Source: Paraburkholderia hiiakae | GTDB lineage: Bacteria; Pseudomonadota; Gammaproteobacteria; Burkholderiales; Burkholderiaceae | NCBI RefSeq assembly: GCF_904848665.1 | Contig: NZ_CAJHCQ010000007.1 | Location: forward strand, 310,001 to 374,000 | Direction: 5' to 3' | Length of the DNA: 64,000 nucleotides | Shown: piece after piece, positions 50,575 to 59,614 of the stretch | Layout: each line of letters opens with the position of its first letter | Numbering within the stretch: position 1 is the stretch's first letter | Translations under genes and position numbers: made by a program | The notes under the pieces: generated by a model | The model's input: the letters and a program-made list of their open reading frames with translations, nothing else | What the model was told of the DNA's origin: nothing | Databases searched by the model: none

Positions 50575-51618
50575 TCAAACTTCGGCCGGCAACGCGTACG
50601 GCAGCGGCAACACGCGCAGCGTGGGGCCGTCCGCGGCGCCCAGGTGCACGCTACCCGTTTCGAGCGCGGCAAGCTTGATCTCAGCAAGCAGGTCGACGCC
50701 GCCCTCGGGCGCAGCTGCCGCGTTCACGACCATGCCGCACGGCTGGCTCGGGTCGTCCGAATGGAAGAGTTCGACGCCAGCGTGCGCGACATCCAGGCTC
50801 GCGGCCACATTGGCGAGCGCGGTTCGGCGCTTGATCGTGCCGCGATACTGGCTGCGCGCGACGATTTCCTGGCCAGGATAGCAGCCCTTGCGGAAATTCA
50901 CGCCGCCCAGCACGTCGTAGTTGACCATCTGCGGCACGAATTGCTCGCTCACGGCCTGCGTGATGCGCGGCTCGCCCGCGCGAATGTCGAGCCAGTCCCA
51001 CACCGCCGGCGACACGCGCTTGAGCGCGCCGTCGAGCTTCGCGAGGCGCGCCTGCACGGCTTCTTTCGGGCCGACCCACAGATAACGCAGCACGCCGGCC
51101 GCATCGGGCACGCGGATGAGCGTGCCCGCGGGATCGTCCACTTTCACGTGCACGCCGTCGGGCAGCGCATCGAACACGCTCGCGAGCGCGCCGCGTACGT
51201 CGCCGGCCAGGCCCACCACGAGCAGCTTGTCGGTGTCGTCGGTGAGCTTGGCCTTGGCGCGTAGCACGAACATCGACAGGCGTTTTTGCACCGTTGGCTG
51301 CACGTCCTTCGAGATCAGCAGACGGATCGTGTCGCCAGTCTTCCAGGTCAGGAACGAGGCGAGCAGACGGCCCTTGGGCGAGCAGTAGCCCGCGAGGCGC
51401 GCGCCGGCCACGTCGAGATGCTGGACGTCGTTGGTGAGCTGGCTGTGCAGGAAGGTCGCGGCGGCGTCGCCGACGGCGTCGATCACGCCGAACTGCGGCA
51501 GGATCGCGTAGGCGCCGCCTTTCAGAACGGCGTCGAAGTCTGCCGCGCCTGCTGAGGCAGATGCAGGGGCGAATTCAGGAGCGGAAAGCGTGGAAGTGGG
51601 ATCGAGCGGTGAGTTCAT
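50575..51618 (-). CDS. ygfZ: Folate-binding protein YgfZ
   Basis: 347 aa tetrahydrofolate-binding protein of the GcvT fold that supports maturation or repair of some iron-sulphur enzymes. The signature KGCYPGQEIVARSQYRG near 243-259 includes the essential Cys. FLHSQLTNDVQHLDVAGARLAGYCSPKGRLLASFL in the N-terminal half is also typical. The first 25 residues are a low-complexity Ala/Ser/Pro extension. It diverges from mltG across 77 bp, the same gene pair seen in many betaproteobacteria. Confidence 0.94.
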   Translation of the reverse strand: MNSPLDPTSTLSAPEFAPASASAGAADFDAVLKGGAYAILPQFGVIDAVGDAAATFLHSQLTNDVQHLDVAGARLAGYCSPKGRLLASFLTWKTGDTIRLLISKDVQPTVQKRLSMFVLRAKAKLTDDTDKLLVVGLAGDVRGALASVFDALPDGVHVKVDDPAGTLIRVPDAAGVLRYLWVGPKEAVQARLAKLDGALKRVSPAVWDWLDIRAGEPRITQAVSEQFVPQMVNYDVLGGVNFRKGCYPGQEIVARSQYRGTIKRRTALANVAASLDVAHAGVELFHSDDPSQPCGMVVNAAAAPEGGVDLLAEIKLAALETGSVHLGAADGPTLRVLPLPYALPAEV

Positions 51619-51639
51619 GGATTCGGGGAACAGTCAATC

Positions 51640-51669
51640 CTGACTTTAGCGAAGGCAAGCAGTTATTAT
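51640..51669 (+). promoter_or_regulatory. Candidate promoter of mltG-tmk-holB
   Basis: CTGACT (51640-51645), 18 bp, TATTAT (51664-51669), placing transcription start about 20 bp before the mltG ATG. It lies in the divergent gap with ygfZ. Confidence 0.5.
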
Positions 51670-51695
51670 ATGAGGTCCCCCTGAGTCGTGTTTCC

Positions 51696-52706
51696 ATGTC
51701 CCTCCTGAAGAAATGCCTTGTTGCCGGCGCCGCGCTAGTCGTGATTGGCGCCGCCGCGGCGGGCGCCGTATGGCGCTGGGCCACCACGCCGCTCGAACTT
51801 GCCGCACCCCAGCTCGACGTCACCATCAAGCCGCATAGCACCGTACGCAGCGTCACGCTGCAATTGCGGCGCGGCGGCGTGCCCGTGCAGACGCAACTTT
51901 TCGTGTTCATGACACGCGTGCTTGGCCTGCAGAGCCAGCTCAAATCGGGCAACTACGAGTTCAAGGCGGGGGTCACGCCGTATGAGGTGCTCCAGAAGAT
52001 GGCACTCGGCGACGTAAACGAGTCCGTGGCCACCATCATCGAAGGCTGGACCTTCAAGCACATGCGCGCCGAACTCGACGCGAACCCCGCGCTGCGCCAC
52101 GACACGGCTGGCATGAGCGATGCCGAGGTGCTTGCCGCGATCGGCGCGCCGCCCGCGCCGAACGGCAGCGGCGAGGGGTTGTTTTTCCCCGACACCTATC
52201 TCTTCGACAAGGGTTCGAGCGATCTCGATGTCTATCGCCGCGCCTACCATCTGATGCAGACGCGTCTGGACGAAGCCTGGACCGCGCGCGCGCCCGGCTT
52301 GCCGCTCAAGTCGCCCTACGAGGCGCTGACGCTCGCTTCGCTCGTGGAAAAAGAGACGGGCCGCGCCGCCGATCGCGCGCTCGTGGCGGCGGTGTTTTCA
52401 AACCGTCTGAAAGTGGGCATGCCGCTGCAGACCGATCCGGCCGTGATCTACGGTCTGGGCGACAACTACGCGGGGCATTTGCGCAAGCGCGATCTGCAGT
52501 CGGACACTCTTTACAATACCTACCTGCGCCTGGGTTTGCCGCCAACGCCCATTGCGCTGCCCGGCGCCGCGGCGATCCAGGCGGCGCTCAATCCGGCATC
52601 GACGGCTGCGCTGTACTTCGTGGCGCGCGGCGACGGCAGCAGCGTCTTTTCTGACAATCTTGTCGACCACAACAAGGCCGTCGACAAATACATCCGGGGT
52701 AATTAA
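51696..52706 (+). CDS. mltG: Endolytic murein transglycosylase MltG
   Basis: Inner-membrane enzyme that cleaves nascent glycan strands and so sets their length. 336 aa. A single N-terminal helix (CLVAGAALVVIGAAAAGAVWRW) anchors it; the YceG domain is periplasmic. The catalytic Glu is in LASLVEKETGRAADR near 213-227, and NRLKVGMPLQTDPAVIYGLG and YNTYLRLGLPPTPIALPG are conserved. ATG 51696 (MSLLKKC) places the anchor at the N-terminus; upstream in-frame codons are not family-like. Its stop codon abuts the tmk ATG (TAAATG). Confidence 0.95.
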   Translation: MSLLKKCLVAGAALVVIGAAAAGAVWRWATTPLELAAPQLDVTIKPHSTVRSVTLQLRRGGVPVQTQLFVFMTRVLGLQSQLKSGNYEFKAGVTPYEVLQKMALGDVNESVATIIEGWTFKHMRAELDANPALRHDTAGMSDAEVLAAIGAPPAPNGSGEGLFFPDTYLFDKGSSDLDVYRRAYHLMQTRLDEAWTARAPGLPLKSPYEALTLASLVEKETGRAADRALVAAVFSNRLKVGMPLQTDPAVIYGLGDNYAGHLRKRDLQSDTLYNTYLRLGLPPTPIALPGAAAIQAALNPASTAALYFVARGDGSSVFSDNLVDHNKAVDKYIRGN

Positions 52707-53327
52707 ATGGCGCGGGGCCGATTCATCACGTTCGAGGGCATCGACGGTGCGGGCAAGACCACGCATCTCGCCTGGTTTCGCGATCAGCTCGCCGAGAAAC
52801 TCGCGCCCTCGGGCCGCACGGTCGTCATGACGCGCGAACCCGGCGGCACGCCGCTTGGCGAATCGATCCGGGAACTCGTGCTGCATCAGCCGATGGACCT
52901 CGAAACCGAGGCGCTCATGATGTTCGCGGCGCGCCGCGAACACCTCGCCAAGGTGATCGAACCGGCGCTCGCGCGCGGCGACTGGGTGCTGTCCGACCGC
53001 TTCAGCGACGCCACCTTCGCCTACCAGGGCGGCGGCCGCGGGCTGCCGCGCGACAAGCTCGAAACGCTGGAGCGCTGGGTGCAGGGCGGTTTCCAGCCGG
53101 ACCTGACGGTGCTGTTCGACCTGCCGCCCGATACGGCGAGCGAGCGGCGCGGCGCGGCGCGCGAGCCCGACCGCTTCGAAAGCGAATCCGATGCGTTCTT
53201 CAAGCGCACGCGCACGGAGTACCTGCGCCGCGCGGAAGAGGCGCCGTATCGTTTCGCGATCGTCGATTCATCGCAGGGCATCGACGCGATTCGCAAAAAA
53301 CTCGAGCACGTGATCGCAACGCTTTGA
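52707..53327 (+). CDS. tmk: Thymidylate kinase
   Basis: Phosphorylates dTMP to dTDP. 206 aa. The P-loop is FEGIDGAGKTTH at 9-20, the DRF/x motif is DRFSDATFAYQGGGRGL and the TREPGGTPLGE segment contacts the substrate. The lid region REPDRFESES is short. The start codon directly follows the mltG stop, so it is translationally coupled. It lies upstream of holB, the conserved order tmk-holB-tatD of many proteobacteria. Confidence 0.97.
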   Translation: MARGRFITFEGIDGAGKTTHLAWFRDQLAEKLAPSGRTVVMTREPGGTPLGESIRELVLHQPMDLETEALMMFAARREHLAKVIEPALARGDWVLSDRFSDATFAYQGGGRGLPRDKLETLERWVQGGFQPDLTVLFDLPPDTASERRGAAREPDRFESESDAFFKRTRTEYLRRAEEAPYRFAIVDSSQGIDAIRKKLEHVIATL

Positions 53328-53414
53328 TTTCAAGGCGATATTTGGCGTTCTTATATGGCTGCACGAATTTCATGCGAAATCTCATGAAAATCGTTTAACC
53401 GATTGATTTCGAAG

Positions 53415-54458
53415 ATGATCTATCCTTGGCAAACCGACGACTGGCAACGCCTGCAACAACTGCGCAGCCACTGGCCGCATGCGCTCCTGCTGCACGGCCA
53501 GGCGGGCATCGGCAAGCTCCAGTTCGCTCAGCACCTGGCGAAGGGACTGCTTTGCGAAGCGCCGCAGGCCAACGGCGAGCCGTGCGGCGCTTGTGCGGCG
53601 TGCAACTGGTTTGTTCAGGGCAATCATCCGGATTACCGCATCGTCGTGCCGGAGGCCCTGGCGGGCGAAATCGGCCAGGCCGGCGACGATGACGCCAAGG
53701 CCGAGAAGGCTGACAAGGCCGACGGCGAAGAAGGCAAGAAAGGCCGCGCGCCGAGCAAGGAAATCCGCATCGAGCAGGTGCGCGCGCTGCTCGGCTTCAC
53801 GGGCGTGGGTTCGCACCGCGGCGGCCTGCGAGTGGTCGTGCTCTATCCGGCCGAGGCGCTCAACGTCGCCGCCGCGAACGCGCTGCTGAAGACGCTCGAA
53901 GAACCACCCGCGGGCGTGGTGTTCCTCGTGGTATCGGCGCGTATCGACCGCCTGCTGCCGACCATCATCAGCCGTTGCCGCCAGTGGCCCATGGGCACGC
54001 CCGCGCCCGAAGCCGCCGCGACCTGGCTCGCGCAGCAGGGCGTGGACGACGCGCCGGCGCTGCTTGCCGAGGCCGGCGGCGCGCCGCTCGCGGCGCTCGC
54101 GCTCGCGCACGACGAAAACCGCACGCTGCGCGACTGGACGCTGGCCCAACTCGCGTCGGGCCCGGCTTGCGATGCCTTTGCCTGTGGCGAGACGTTGCAA
54201 AAGCTGCCGGTGCCGCTCGTGCTCGGCTGGCTGCAGCGCTGGGTCTACGATCTGCTCGCGCAGCGCACAGCAGGCCGCCCGCGCTACTTCCCGCAGACCG
54301 CTAGCGGTCTCGCGCGCTGCGCCGCGAAGCTCGACGCTGCGGCGCTGGCGCGCTATCTGAAAACGGTCACGCGCCAGCGCGCCGTCGAAAACCACCCGCT
54401 GAATGCGCGCCTCGTGTTCGAGGAACTCTTTCTCGGCTATCGTGAACTGTTCGCCTGA
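53415..54458 (+). CDS. holB: DNA polymerase III subunit delta'
   Basis: Clamp-loader subunit. 347 aa. The P-loop reads GQAGIGKL (28-35), lacking the Thr/Ser after Lys, as expected for a subunit that does not hydrolyse ATP. A zinc site is formed by Cys47, Cys57, Cys60 and Cys63. The sensor motif SRC (IISRCRQWP), used as arginine finger, is kept. Between them, residues 88-115 form a Lys/Asp/Glu/Ala-rich insert (AGDDDAKAEKADKADGEEGK) not found in E. coli HolB and probably a disordered loop. ATG 53415 is taken; no strong ribosome site is visible. It follows tmk by 87 bp. Confidence 0.94.
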   Translation: MIYPWQTDDWQRLQQLRSHWPHALLLHGQAGIGKLQFAQHLAKGLLCEAPQANGEPCGACAACNWFVQGNHPDYRIVVPEALAGEIGQAGDDDAKAEKADKADGEEGKKGRAPSKEIRIEQVRALLGFTGVGSHRGGLRVVVLYPAEALNVAAANALLKTLEEPPAGVVFLVVSARIDRLLPTIISRCRQWPMGTPAPEAAATWLAQQGVDDAPALLAEAGGAPLAALALAHDENRTLRDWTLAQLASGPACDAFACGETLQKLPVPLVLGWLQRWVYDLLAQRTAGRPRYFPQTASGLARCAAKLDAAALARYLKTVTRQRAVENHPLNARLVFEELFLGYRELFA

Positions 54459-54499
54459 CGCTCACGCTCAAGCCTGAATCTTTCATCGCAGGACCACCC

Positions 54500-55285
54500 A
54501 TGTTTGTCGATTCACATTGCCACATCAACTTCGAGGGCCTCGGCGACCGCCTCCCGCAGGTGCTCGAGAACATGCGCGAGAACGCCGTCACGCACGCGCT
54601 CTGCGTGTCGGTGGACCTCGAAACGCTGCCTTCGGTGCTCGACATCGCGAGCCGCTACGAGAACGTCTACGCGTCGGTGGGCGTGCATCCCGACCACGAA
54701 CATATGCGTGAGCCGAGCGTGGCCGAACTGGTCGAGTTGGCCGAGCATCCGAAAGTTGTCGCAATCGGCGAAACGGGGCTCGATTACTTTCGCCTGGGCG
54801 AGCGCACGATCGCCGACATGGAGTGGCAGCGCGAGCGCTTTCGCACCCACATTCGCGCGGCGCACGCCACGGGCAAGCCGCTCATCGTCCACACGCGCGC
54901 CGCATCGGACGACACCCTGCGCATCATGGAAGAAGAGCGCGCGGGCGAGCCCGGCGGCGTAATGCATTGCTTCACGGAACCGTGGGCGATTGCCGAGCGC
55001 GCGCTCGCACAGAATTTTTACATCTCGCTTTCGGGCATTGTGACGTTCAAGAGCGCGACGGATGTGCAGGAGGTGGCGCGCCGCGTGCCGATCGAGCGCC
55101 TTTTGATCGAAACCGATTCGCCATACCTTGCGCCAGTGCCATTTCGTGGCAAACCTAATGAACCTGCGTACGTGAGCCATGTCGGAAGATTCATTGCGCA
55201 GCAACGCGGGTTGCCGGACGCCGAACTTGGCGCTGTCACCACGCAGAATTTTTTCCGGCTCTTCAAGATCCAGCCTCCGGCCTGA
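54500..55285 (+). CDS. tatD: TatD family metal-dependent deoxyribonuclease
   Basis: 261 aa. Metal ligands of the TatD barrel are visible as His6 and His8 (DSHCHI), Glu91 (GETGLDYF), His131 (IVHTRA), His156 (MHCFT) and Asp206 (ETDSPYLAP). Relatives are 3'-5' exonucleases or DNA-repair nucleases; the copy beside holB corresponds to E. coli YcfH. It follows holB by 41 bp and is the probable end of the mltG-tmk-holB-tatD operon. Confidence 0.95.
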   Translation: MFVDSHCHINFEGLGDRLPQVLENMRENAVTHALCVSVDLETLPSVLDIASRYENVYASVGVHPDHEHMREPSVAELVELAEHPKVVAIGETGLDYFRLGERTIADMEWQRERFRTHIRAAHATGKPLIVHTRAASDDTLRIMEEERAGEPGGVMHCFTEPWAIAERALAQNFYISLSGIVTFKSATDVQEVARRVPIERLLIETDSPYLAPVPFRGKPNEPAYVSHVGRFIAQQRGLPDAELGAVTTQNFFRLFKIQPPA

Positions 55286-55352
55286 ATCGCGAACCGCGTG
55301 CTGTCAATGATGTTAAATATCAACGAGATAGCAGATAACGTTAAGGCTTGAC

Positions 55353-56078
55353 ATGAATTCGAAACCGCTTCCGCACGCCGCAAACCCTGTCCGCCGTACT
55401 GCCGCCGCGCTCGTGCTCGGCGTCGCCGCCACGCTGTTTGGCGCCGCGGCACATGCCGCTCCGATCGACTCGCTCATCAAGAGCGTCAAGTTCGACGACG
55501 ACAAGGGCGTGCAAAAAGCGCTCGCAGACGGTATGGACCCGAACGCCACAGACGACCAGGGCATGCCGCTCCTCGTGATTGCGGCGCGCGAGAAGTCCGA
55601 CAAGGTTGGGGCGGTGCTGCTCGACAACCCGAAGACGAACATCGCCGCCGAGGACCGCGCAGGCGAAAACGCGCTGATGCTGGCCTCGCTCAATGGCGAC
55701 GTGGACTTCGTGAAGCTCCTCATCACCAAGGGTGCCGAGGTCAACAAGAAGGGCTGGACGCCGCTGCACTACGCCGCCGCGAACGGCAACGACGACGTCG
55801 CGAAACTCCTGATCGGCTATTCGGCCGACGTCAACGCACTGTCCCCGAACGGCACGACGCCGCTGATGATGGCCGCGCGCGGCGACCATCTCACGACGAT
55901 CCAGATGCTGCTCGAGCACGGCGCGACGCTTGGCGCCAAGAACCAGATCGGCATGACGGCGCTCGATTTCGCGCGCCAGTACAAGGCACCGGACGCGATC
56001 AAGGACCTTACGGCGCGCATGACACAGGCTGGCCTCTCCACGGCGAGCCCGGCAGCGCCGCAAAACAGTGCAAAATAA
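55353..56078 (+). CDS. Exported ankyrin-repeat protein
   Basis: 241 aa. A signal peptide (RRTAAALVLGVAATLFGAAAHAAP, cleavage near residue 36) precedes about five ankyrin repeats between 44 and 215, for example NALMLASLNGDVDFVKLLITKGAEVN, TPLHYAAANGNDDVAKLLIGYSADVN and TPLMMAARGDHLTTIQMLLEHGATL. The tail is an Ala/Pro/Ser-rich segment. Ankyrin repeats bind proteins, so a periplasmic partner is expected; in Pseudomonas and Burkholderia such proteins protect catalases or act as scaffolds. The leader before it contains AT-rich TAACGTTA. The Rap1a-like gene follows by 94 bp. Confidence 0.9.
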   Translation: MNSKPLPHAANPVRRTAAALVLGVAATLFGAAAHAAPIDSLIKSVKFDDDKGVQKALADGMDPNATDDQGMPLLVIAAREKSDKVGAVLLDNPKTNIAAEDRAGENALMLASLNGDVDFVKLLITKGAEVNKKGWTPLHYAAANGNDDVAKLLIGYSADVNALSPNGTTPLMMAARGDHLTTIQMLLEHGATLGAKNQIGMTALDFARQYKAPDAIKDLTARMTQAGLSTASPAAPQNSAK

Positions 56079-56172
56079 TGGGGATGAAGGCGGCCGCACT
56101 GGACCAACGCGGCCGACCGGCGGCGCTCGATGTGCTCGAAGCGCCGCTCCCCACGACAATTCAAGGAGAACC

Positions 56173-56535
56173 ATGCTGCGGGTTCTGATCTGTGCGGGCG
56201 CGATGGCGTTACCGCTCTCCGCTTTCGCATTCACGGCAAGCGACCTCAACCGGCTCTGTACGAAGACCGACGTGGCTTCGCGCAGTGCGTGCGCTGCCTA
56301 CATCGAAGGTGCCGCGGACGGCATCTTCAACACCATCGACGCCATCGGCGGCACTACCGGGCCGCGCGTGGGTCAATACTTCTGCCTGCCGCCCGACGCG
56401 CGCTCCGCGCAACTTACCGACGCGGTGCGCAAGTACATCGCCGACAACCCGAACGTGGCCGGCTACAACGCCAGCACCGCCATTTCGCTCGGGCTTGGCA
56501 AGGCGTTTCCCTGCAAGACCGGCAACGGCAGTTGA
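56173..56535 (+). CDS. Rap1a/Tai-family periplasmic protein
   Basis: 120 aa. A signal peptide ends near AFAF (residue 19). The remainder matches the Rap1a/Tai fold: LNRLCTKTDV, SACAAYIEGAADGIFNTI, YFCLPPDARSAQLTDAVRKYIADNPN and ISLGLGKAFPC. Cysteines 29, 40, 71 and 114 are placed to form two disulphides. The founding members neutralise type VI secretion amidase effectors. No secretion gene or amidase lies in the window, so it may be an orphan immunity gene or a household member. AAGGAGAA precedes ATG 56173. Confidence 0.85.
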   Translation: MLRVLICAGAMALPLSAFAFTASDLNRLCTKTDVASRSACAAYIEGAADGIFNTIDAIGGTTGPRVGQYFCLPPDARSAQLTDAVRKYIADNPNVAGYNASTAISLGLGKAFPCKTGNGS

Positions 56536-56717
56536 AGCCGGCGGGTTGTAGACGTAACGAGTAGCACGGCGCGGCGCTTTCCATAGCCGCGCCAATCATC
56601 ATCGAGGCCGCTGCGAGGCCAGCTGAACCATCGCCGTGGCCGTCCGCGGGCCTGGCGCCCGTGCCGTTTCCAAGAGTCGCCTTATTGCTCAGGATGCTCA
56701 GGAGGAACTGGCCGCAG

Positions 56718-58004
56718 ATGCCGACACTCGACGATCTCTCCCGTTTCATCGACGCACCGTTGCACGACTGGCTCGGCACGTTGCTCGTGAGCGCACTCGC
56801 GCTCGTCTTCGCGTTCGCCATGCATTGGGGCGGTGGCCGCGTCTTGCTGCGCGTCGCACGCCCGTATCCGCGCGTCAGCGTGTTCCTGCGCTATATCCGC
56901 AAGCCGGCGCTTGCCGTGCTCGCCATCCTCGCTCTCGAATTCGTCTGGTGGCAGGCGCCCGACACGCTCAGGCACATCGACGGCCTGCGCGAGCTGTGCG
57001 CGTTCGCGCTGATCGGTGCCATCACGTGGTTTTCGGTGCGCTGCGCGGCGGCTATCGGCGAGGCCATCATCGCCGCGCATCCGCTCGACATCGCCGACAA
57101 CCTCCAGGCCCGCCGCATTCACACCCAGGCCCGCGTGCTCGCGCGCACGGTGATGGTGCTCATCATCATCGTGGGTGTGGGCGCGGCGCTCATGACCTTC
57201 CCGAACGTGCGGCAGATCGGTGCGAGTCTGCTGGCTTCGGCTGGCGTCGCCGGTCTCGTTGCCGGTATCGCGGCACGCCCCGTGCTAGGGAATCTGATCG
57301 CCGGTTTGCAGATCGCGCTCTCGCAGCCGATCCGGCTCGACGACGTGGTCGTGATCCAGGGCGAGTGGGGGCGCATCGAGGAAATCACGGGCACCTACGT
57401 TTCGGTGCGGATCTGGGACCAGCGGCGCCTCATCGTGCCGCTGCAGTGGTTCATCGAGAATCCGTTCGCGAACTGGACGCGCAGCAGCTCGCAGATCATC
57501 GGCACGGTGTTTCTGTGGCTCGATTACCGCATGCCGCTCGCGCCGCTGCGCGAGGCGCTCGCGCGCATCGTCGACCGTGCGCCCGAATGGGACCGCCGCG
57601 TGCAGGTTTTACAGGTCACCGACGCCAACGAGCGCGCCATGCAGCTACGCGTGCTGGTAAGTTCGAGCGATTCCGGCCTGAACTTCGATTTGCGCTGCCG
57701 CGTGCGCGAAGGGCTGCTCGATTTCGTCAACGAACACTATCCGCAGTTCCTGCCGCGAGCGCGCGCAGAGGTTTCGGCGGAACTCGAAAGCAGCACCGGC
57801 GAAGTGCCGTCTTTCGTGCGACGCCCGGCGCGGCAGGCTGCGGCGAGCACGGCGGCACATACTGAGGCGGATCCCGTGACTGGCACGCGCGTGCCGGGAG
57901 ATAACGAGGAACGGGAGGCGCCCCGCCCGGCGACGGACGCCAACGCGGCCGAAGCCACCAGCGCCCGCGAGCCAGCGACTGAAAGTCGCCGCGAGCCAGG
58001 CTAA
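56718..58004 (+). CDS. MscS family mechanosensitive ion channel
   Basis: 428 aa from ATG 56718, with AGGAGG about 12 bases upstream. Five membrane helices are predicted: about 18-36, 60-77, 92-118, 135-155, and the pore-lining segment LLASAGVAGLVAGIAARPVLGNLIAGLQIALSQPIRLDDVV, which has the Gly/Ala pattern of MscS TM3. A beta domain (VVIQGEWGRIEEITGTYVSVRIWDQRRLIVP) and a cytoplasmic cage follow. The last 65 residues are a polar tail rich in Ala, Glu, Pro and Arg, probably disordered. It would release solutes on hypo-osmotic shock, which suits the neighbouring trehalose synthase gene. Confidence 0.93.
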   Translation: MPTLDDLSRFIDAPLHDWLGTLLVSALALVFAFAMHWGGGRVLLRVARPYPRVSVFLRYIRKPALAVLAILALEFVWWQAPDTLRHIDGLRELCAFALIGAITWFSVRCAAAIGEAIIAAHPLDIADNLQARRIHTQARVLARTVMVLIIIVGVGAALMTFPNVRQIGASLLASAGVAGLVAGIAARPVLGNLIAGLQIALSQPIRLDDVVVIQGEWGRIEEITGTYVSVRIWDQRRLIVPLQWFIENPFANWTRSSSQIIGTVFLWLDYRMPLAPLREALARIVDRAPEWDRRVQVLQVTDANERAMQLRVLVSSSDSGLNFDLRCRVREGLLDFVNEHYPQFLPRARAEVSAELESSTGEVPSFVRRPARQAAASTAAHTEADPVTGTRVPGDNEEREAPRPATDANAAEATSAREPATESRREPG

Positions 58005-58095
58005 AGCGGCAACGAACGACAACTGCGGCACGCTGCCGGTGCAATCCATACCGCAGTGGATGCAGCAGTGTGAAGACAGGAGGAGGAACAGCAAG

Positions 58096-59502
58096 ATGGG
58101 CAGACTGATAGTCGTCTCGAATCGCGTGGCGACGCCGACCGAAACCAAGGGCTCGGCGGGCGGGCTCGCGGTTGGCGTATTCGGCGCGCTGAAGGACTCG
58201 GGCGGCGTGTGGTTCGGCTGGAGCGGCGACGTGGTGAGCGAGACGGTGGCGAATGCGGGACCGACGCTCGTCGAAGAAGGCCACGTCACCTTCGCGACAG
58301 TCGGGCTCACGCGCAAGGACTACGATCAGTACTACCGCGGGTTCTCGAACGCCACGCTGTGGCCGGTCTTCCACTACCGCAACGACCTCGCGCGCTACGA
58401 GCGCGACGAATACGCGGGCTACCGCCGCGTGAACGCGTGGCTCGCGCACAAGCTCATGAAGCTGATCCACCCGGACGACCACATCTGGGTCCACGACTAT
58501 CACCTGATCCCGTTCGCCGAGGCGCTGCGCTCGGAAGGCTTGCGCAACCGCATCGGCTTCTTCCTGCATATTCCGTTTCCTTCGCCGCAGGTGCTGCAGA
58601 CCATTCCGCCGCACGATGAACTCGTCAGATCGCTGTGCTGTTACGACCTTTTGGGCTTCCAGACGCAGAACGACCAGCAGGCGTTTCACGACTACATCGT
58701 GCGCGAGGCGCACGGCAAGGTGGCAGCGCGCGCGGAGAATCCGGAGCACGGTGAGGTCGAGGCCTATGGCCGCAAGCTGCGCACGGGTGTCTACCGCATC
58801 GGTGTGTTTCCGGACGAAATCGCCGAGCAGGCTGCGCGTTACGAAAGCCGCCAGCACGTGCTCGATCTCAAGCAGAGTCTGGAAGGGCGCAAGCTCATCA
58901 TGAGCGTGGACCGGCTCGACTACTCGAAGGGGCTTGTCGAGCGTTTCCACGCGTTCGAGCAGTTGCTGGAAACGTCGCCCGAATGGCGCGGCAAGGTCAC
59001 GCTCGTGCAGATCGCGCCGCCCACACGCTCGGACGTCGCGAGCTACAAGGTCATACGCGAGGAGCTGGAGCGCGAGGCGGGGCGCATCAACGGCCGCTAC
59101 TCAGGCCTCGATTACACGCCGATCCGCTATCTGAGCCAGCAGTACGATCGCTGGAAGCTGATGTCGCTCTTTCGCGAGTCGCAAATCGGCTATGTGACGC
59201 CGTTGCACGACGGCATGAACCTCGTCGCCAAGGAGTATGTGGCCGCACAGAATCCCGACGATCCGGGCGTGCTCGTGCTTTCGATCTTCGCTGGCGCGGC
59301 AGCTGAGCTCACGGGTGCATTGCTCGTGAATCCTCACGATGCGAGCGGTATGTCGGAAGCGCTGGAACGCGCGCTCTCGATGCCGCTCGAAGAGCGCCAG
59401 GCGCGTTATCAGACCAACATGGAGGCGCTCAGACGCAACGATCTGGGCGTGTGGCGAGACAGTTTCCTGCGCGATCTCGCGGCGGTGCCCCAGCCGCGCT
59501 GA
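58096..59502 (+). CDS. otsA: Trehalose-6-phosphate synthase
   Basis: GT20 enzyme joining UDP-glucose and glucose 6-phosphate to trehalose 6-phosphate, an osmo- and stress-protectant precursor. 468 aa. Key regions are Arg10 in VVSNRVATP, GSAGGLAVGV at 20-29, VHDYHLIPF, FFLHIPFPSP, VDRLDYSKGL with the phosphate-binding Arg and Lys, and LHDGMNLVAKEY. ATG 58096 has AGGAGGAACAG upstream. The phosphatase gene otsB, which completes the pathway, is not adjacent or anywhere in the window. Confidence 0.95.
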   Translation: MGRLIVVSNRVATPTETKGSAGGLAVGVFGALKDSGGVWFGWSGDVVSETVANAGPTLVEEGHVTFATVGLTRKDYDQYYRGFSNATLWPVFHYRNDLARYERDEYAGYRRVNAWLAHKLMKLIHPDDHIWVHDYHLIPFAEALRSEGLRNRIGFFLHIPFPSPQVLQTIPPHDELVRSLCCYDLLGFQTQNDQQAFHDYIVREAHGKVAARAENPEHGEVEAYGRKLRTGVYRIGVFPDEIAEQAARYESRQHVLDLKQSLEGRKLIMSVDRLDYSKGLVERFHAFEQLLETSPEWRGKVTLVQIAPPTRSDVASYKVIREELEREAGRINGRYSGLDYTPIRYLSQQYDRWKLMSLFRESQIGYVTPLHDGMNLVAKEYVAAQNPDDPGVLVLSIFAGAAAELTGALLVNPHDASGMSEALERALSMPLEERQARYQTNMEALRRNDLGVWRDSFLRDLAAVPQPR

Positions 59503-59614
59503 CCGAGGCAGGGCACAGGCCGTTCGCGCGCCTGCACGATTGCGTATGATGCGTGGCTGATCAAGCCACCCGAAGGCACCCCCGGGCATCCCCAGGCACT
59601 CGCCACGCACGTTC

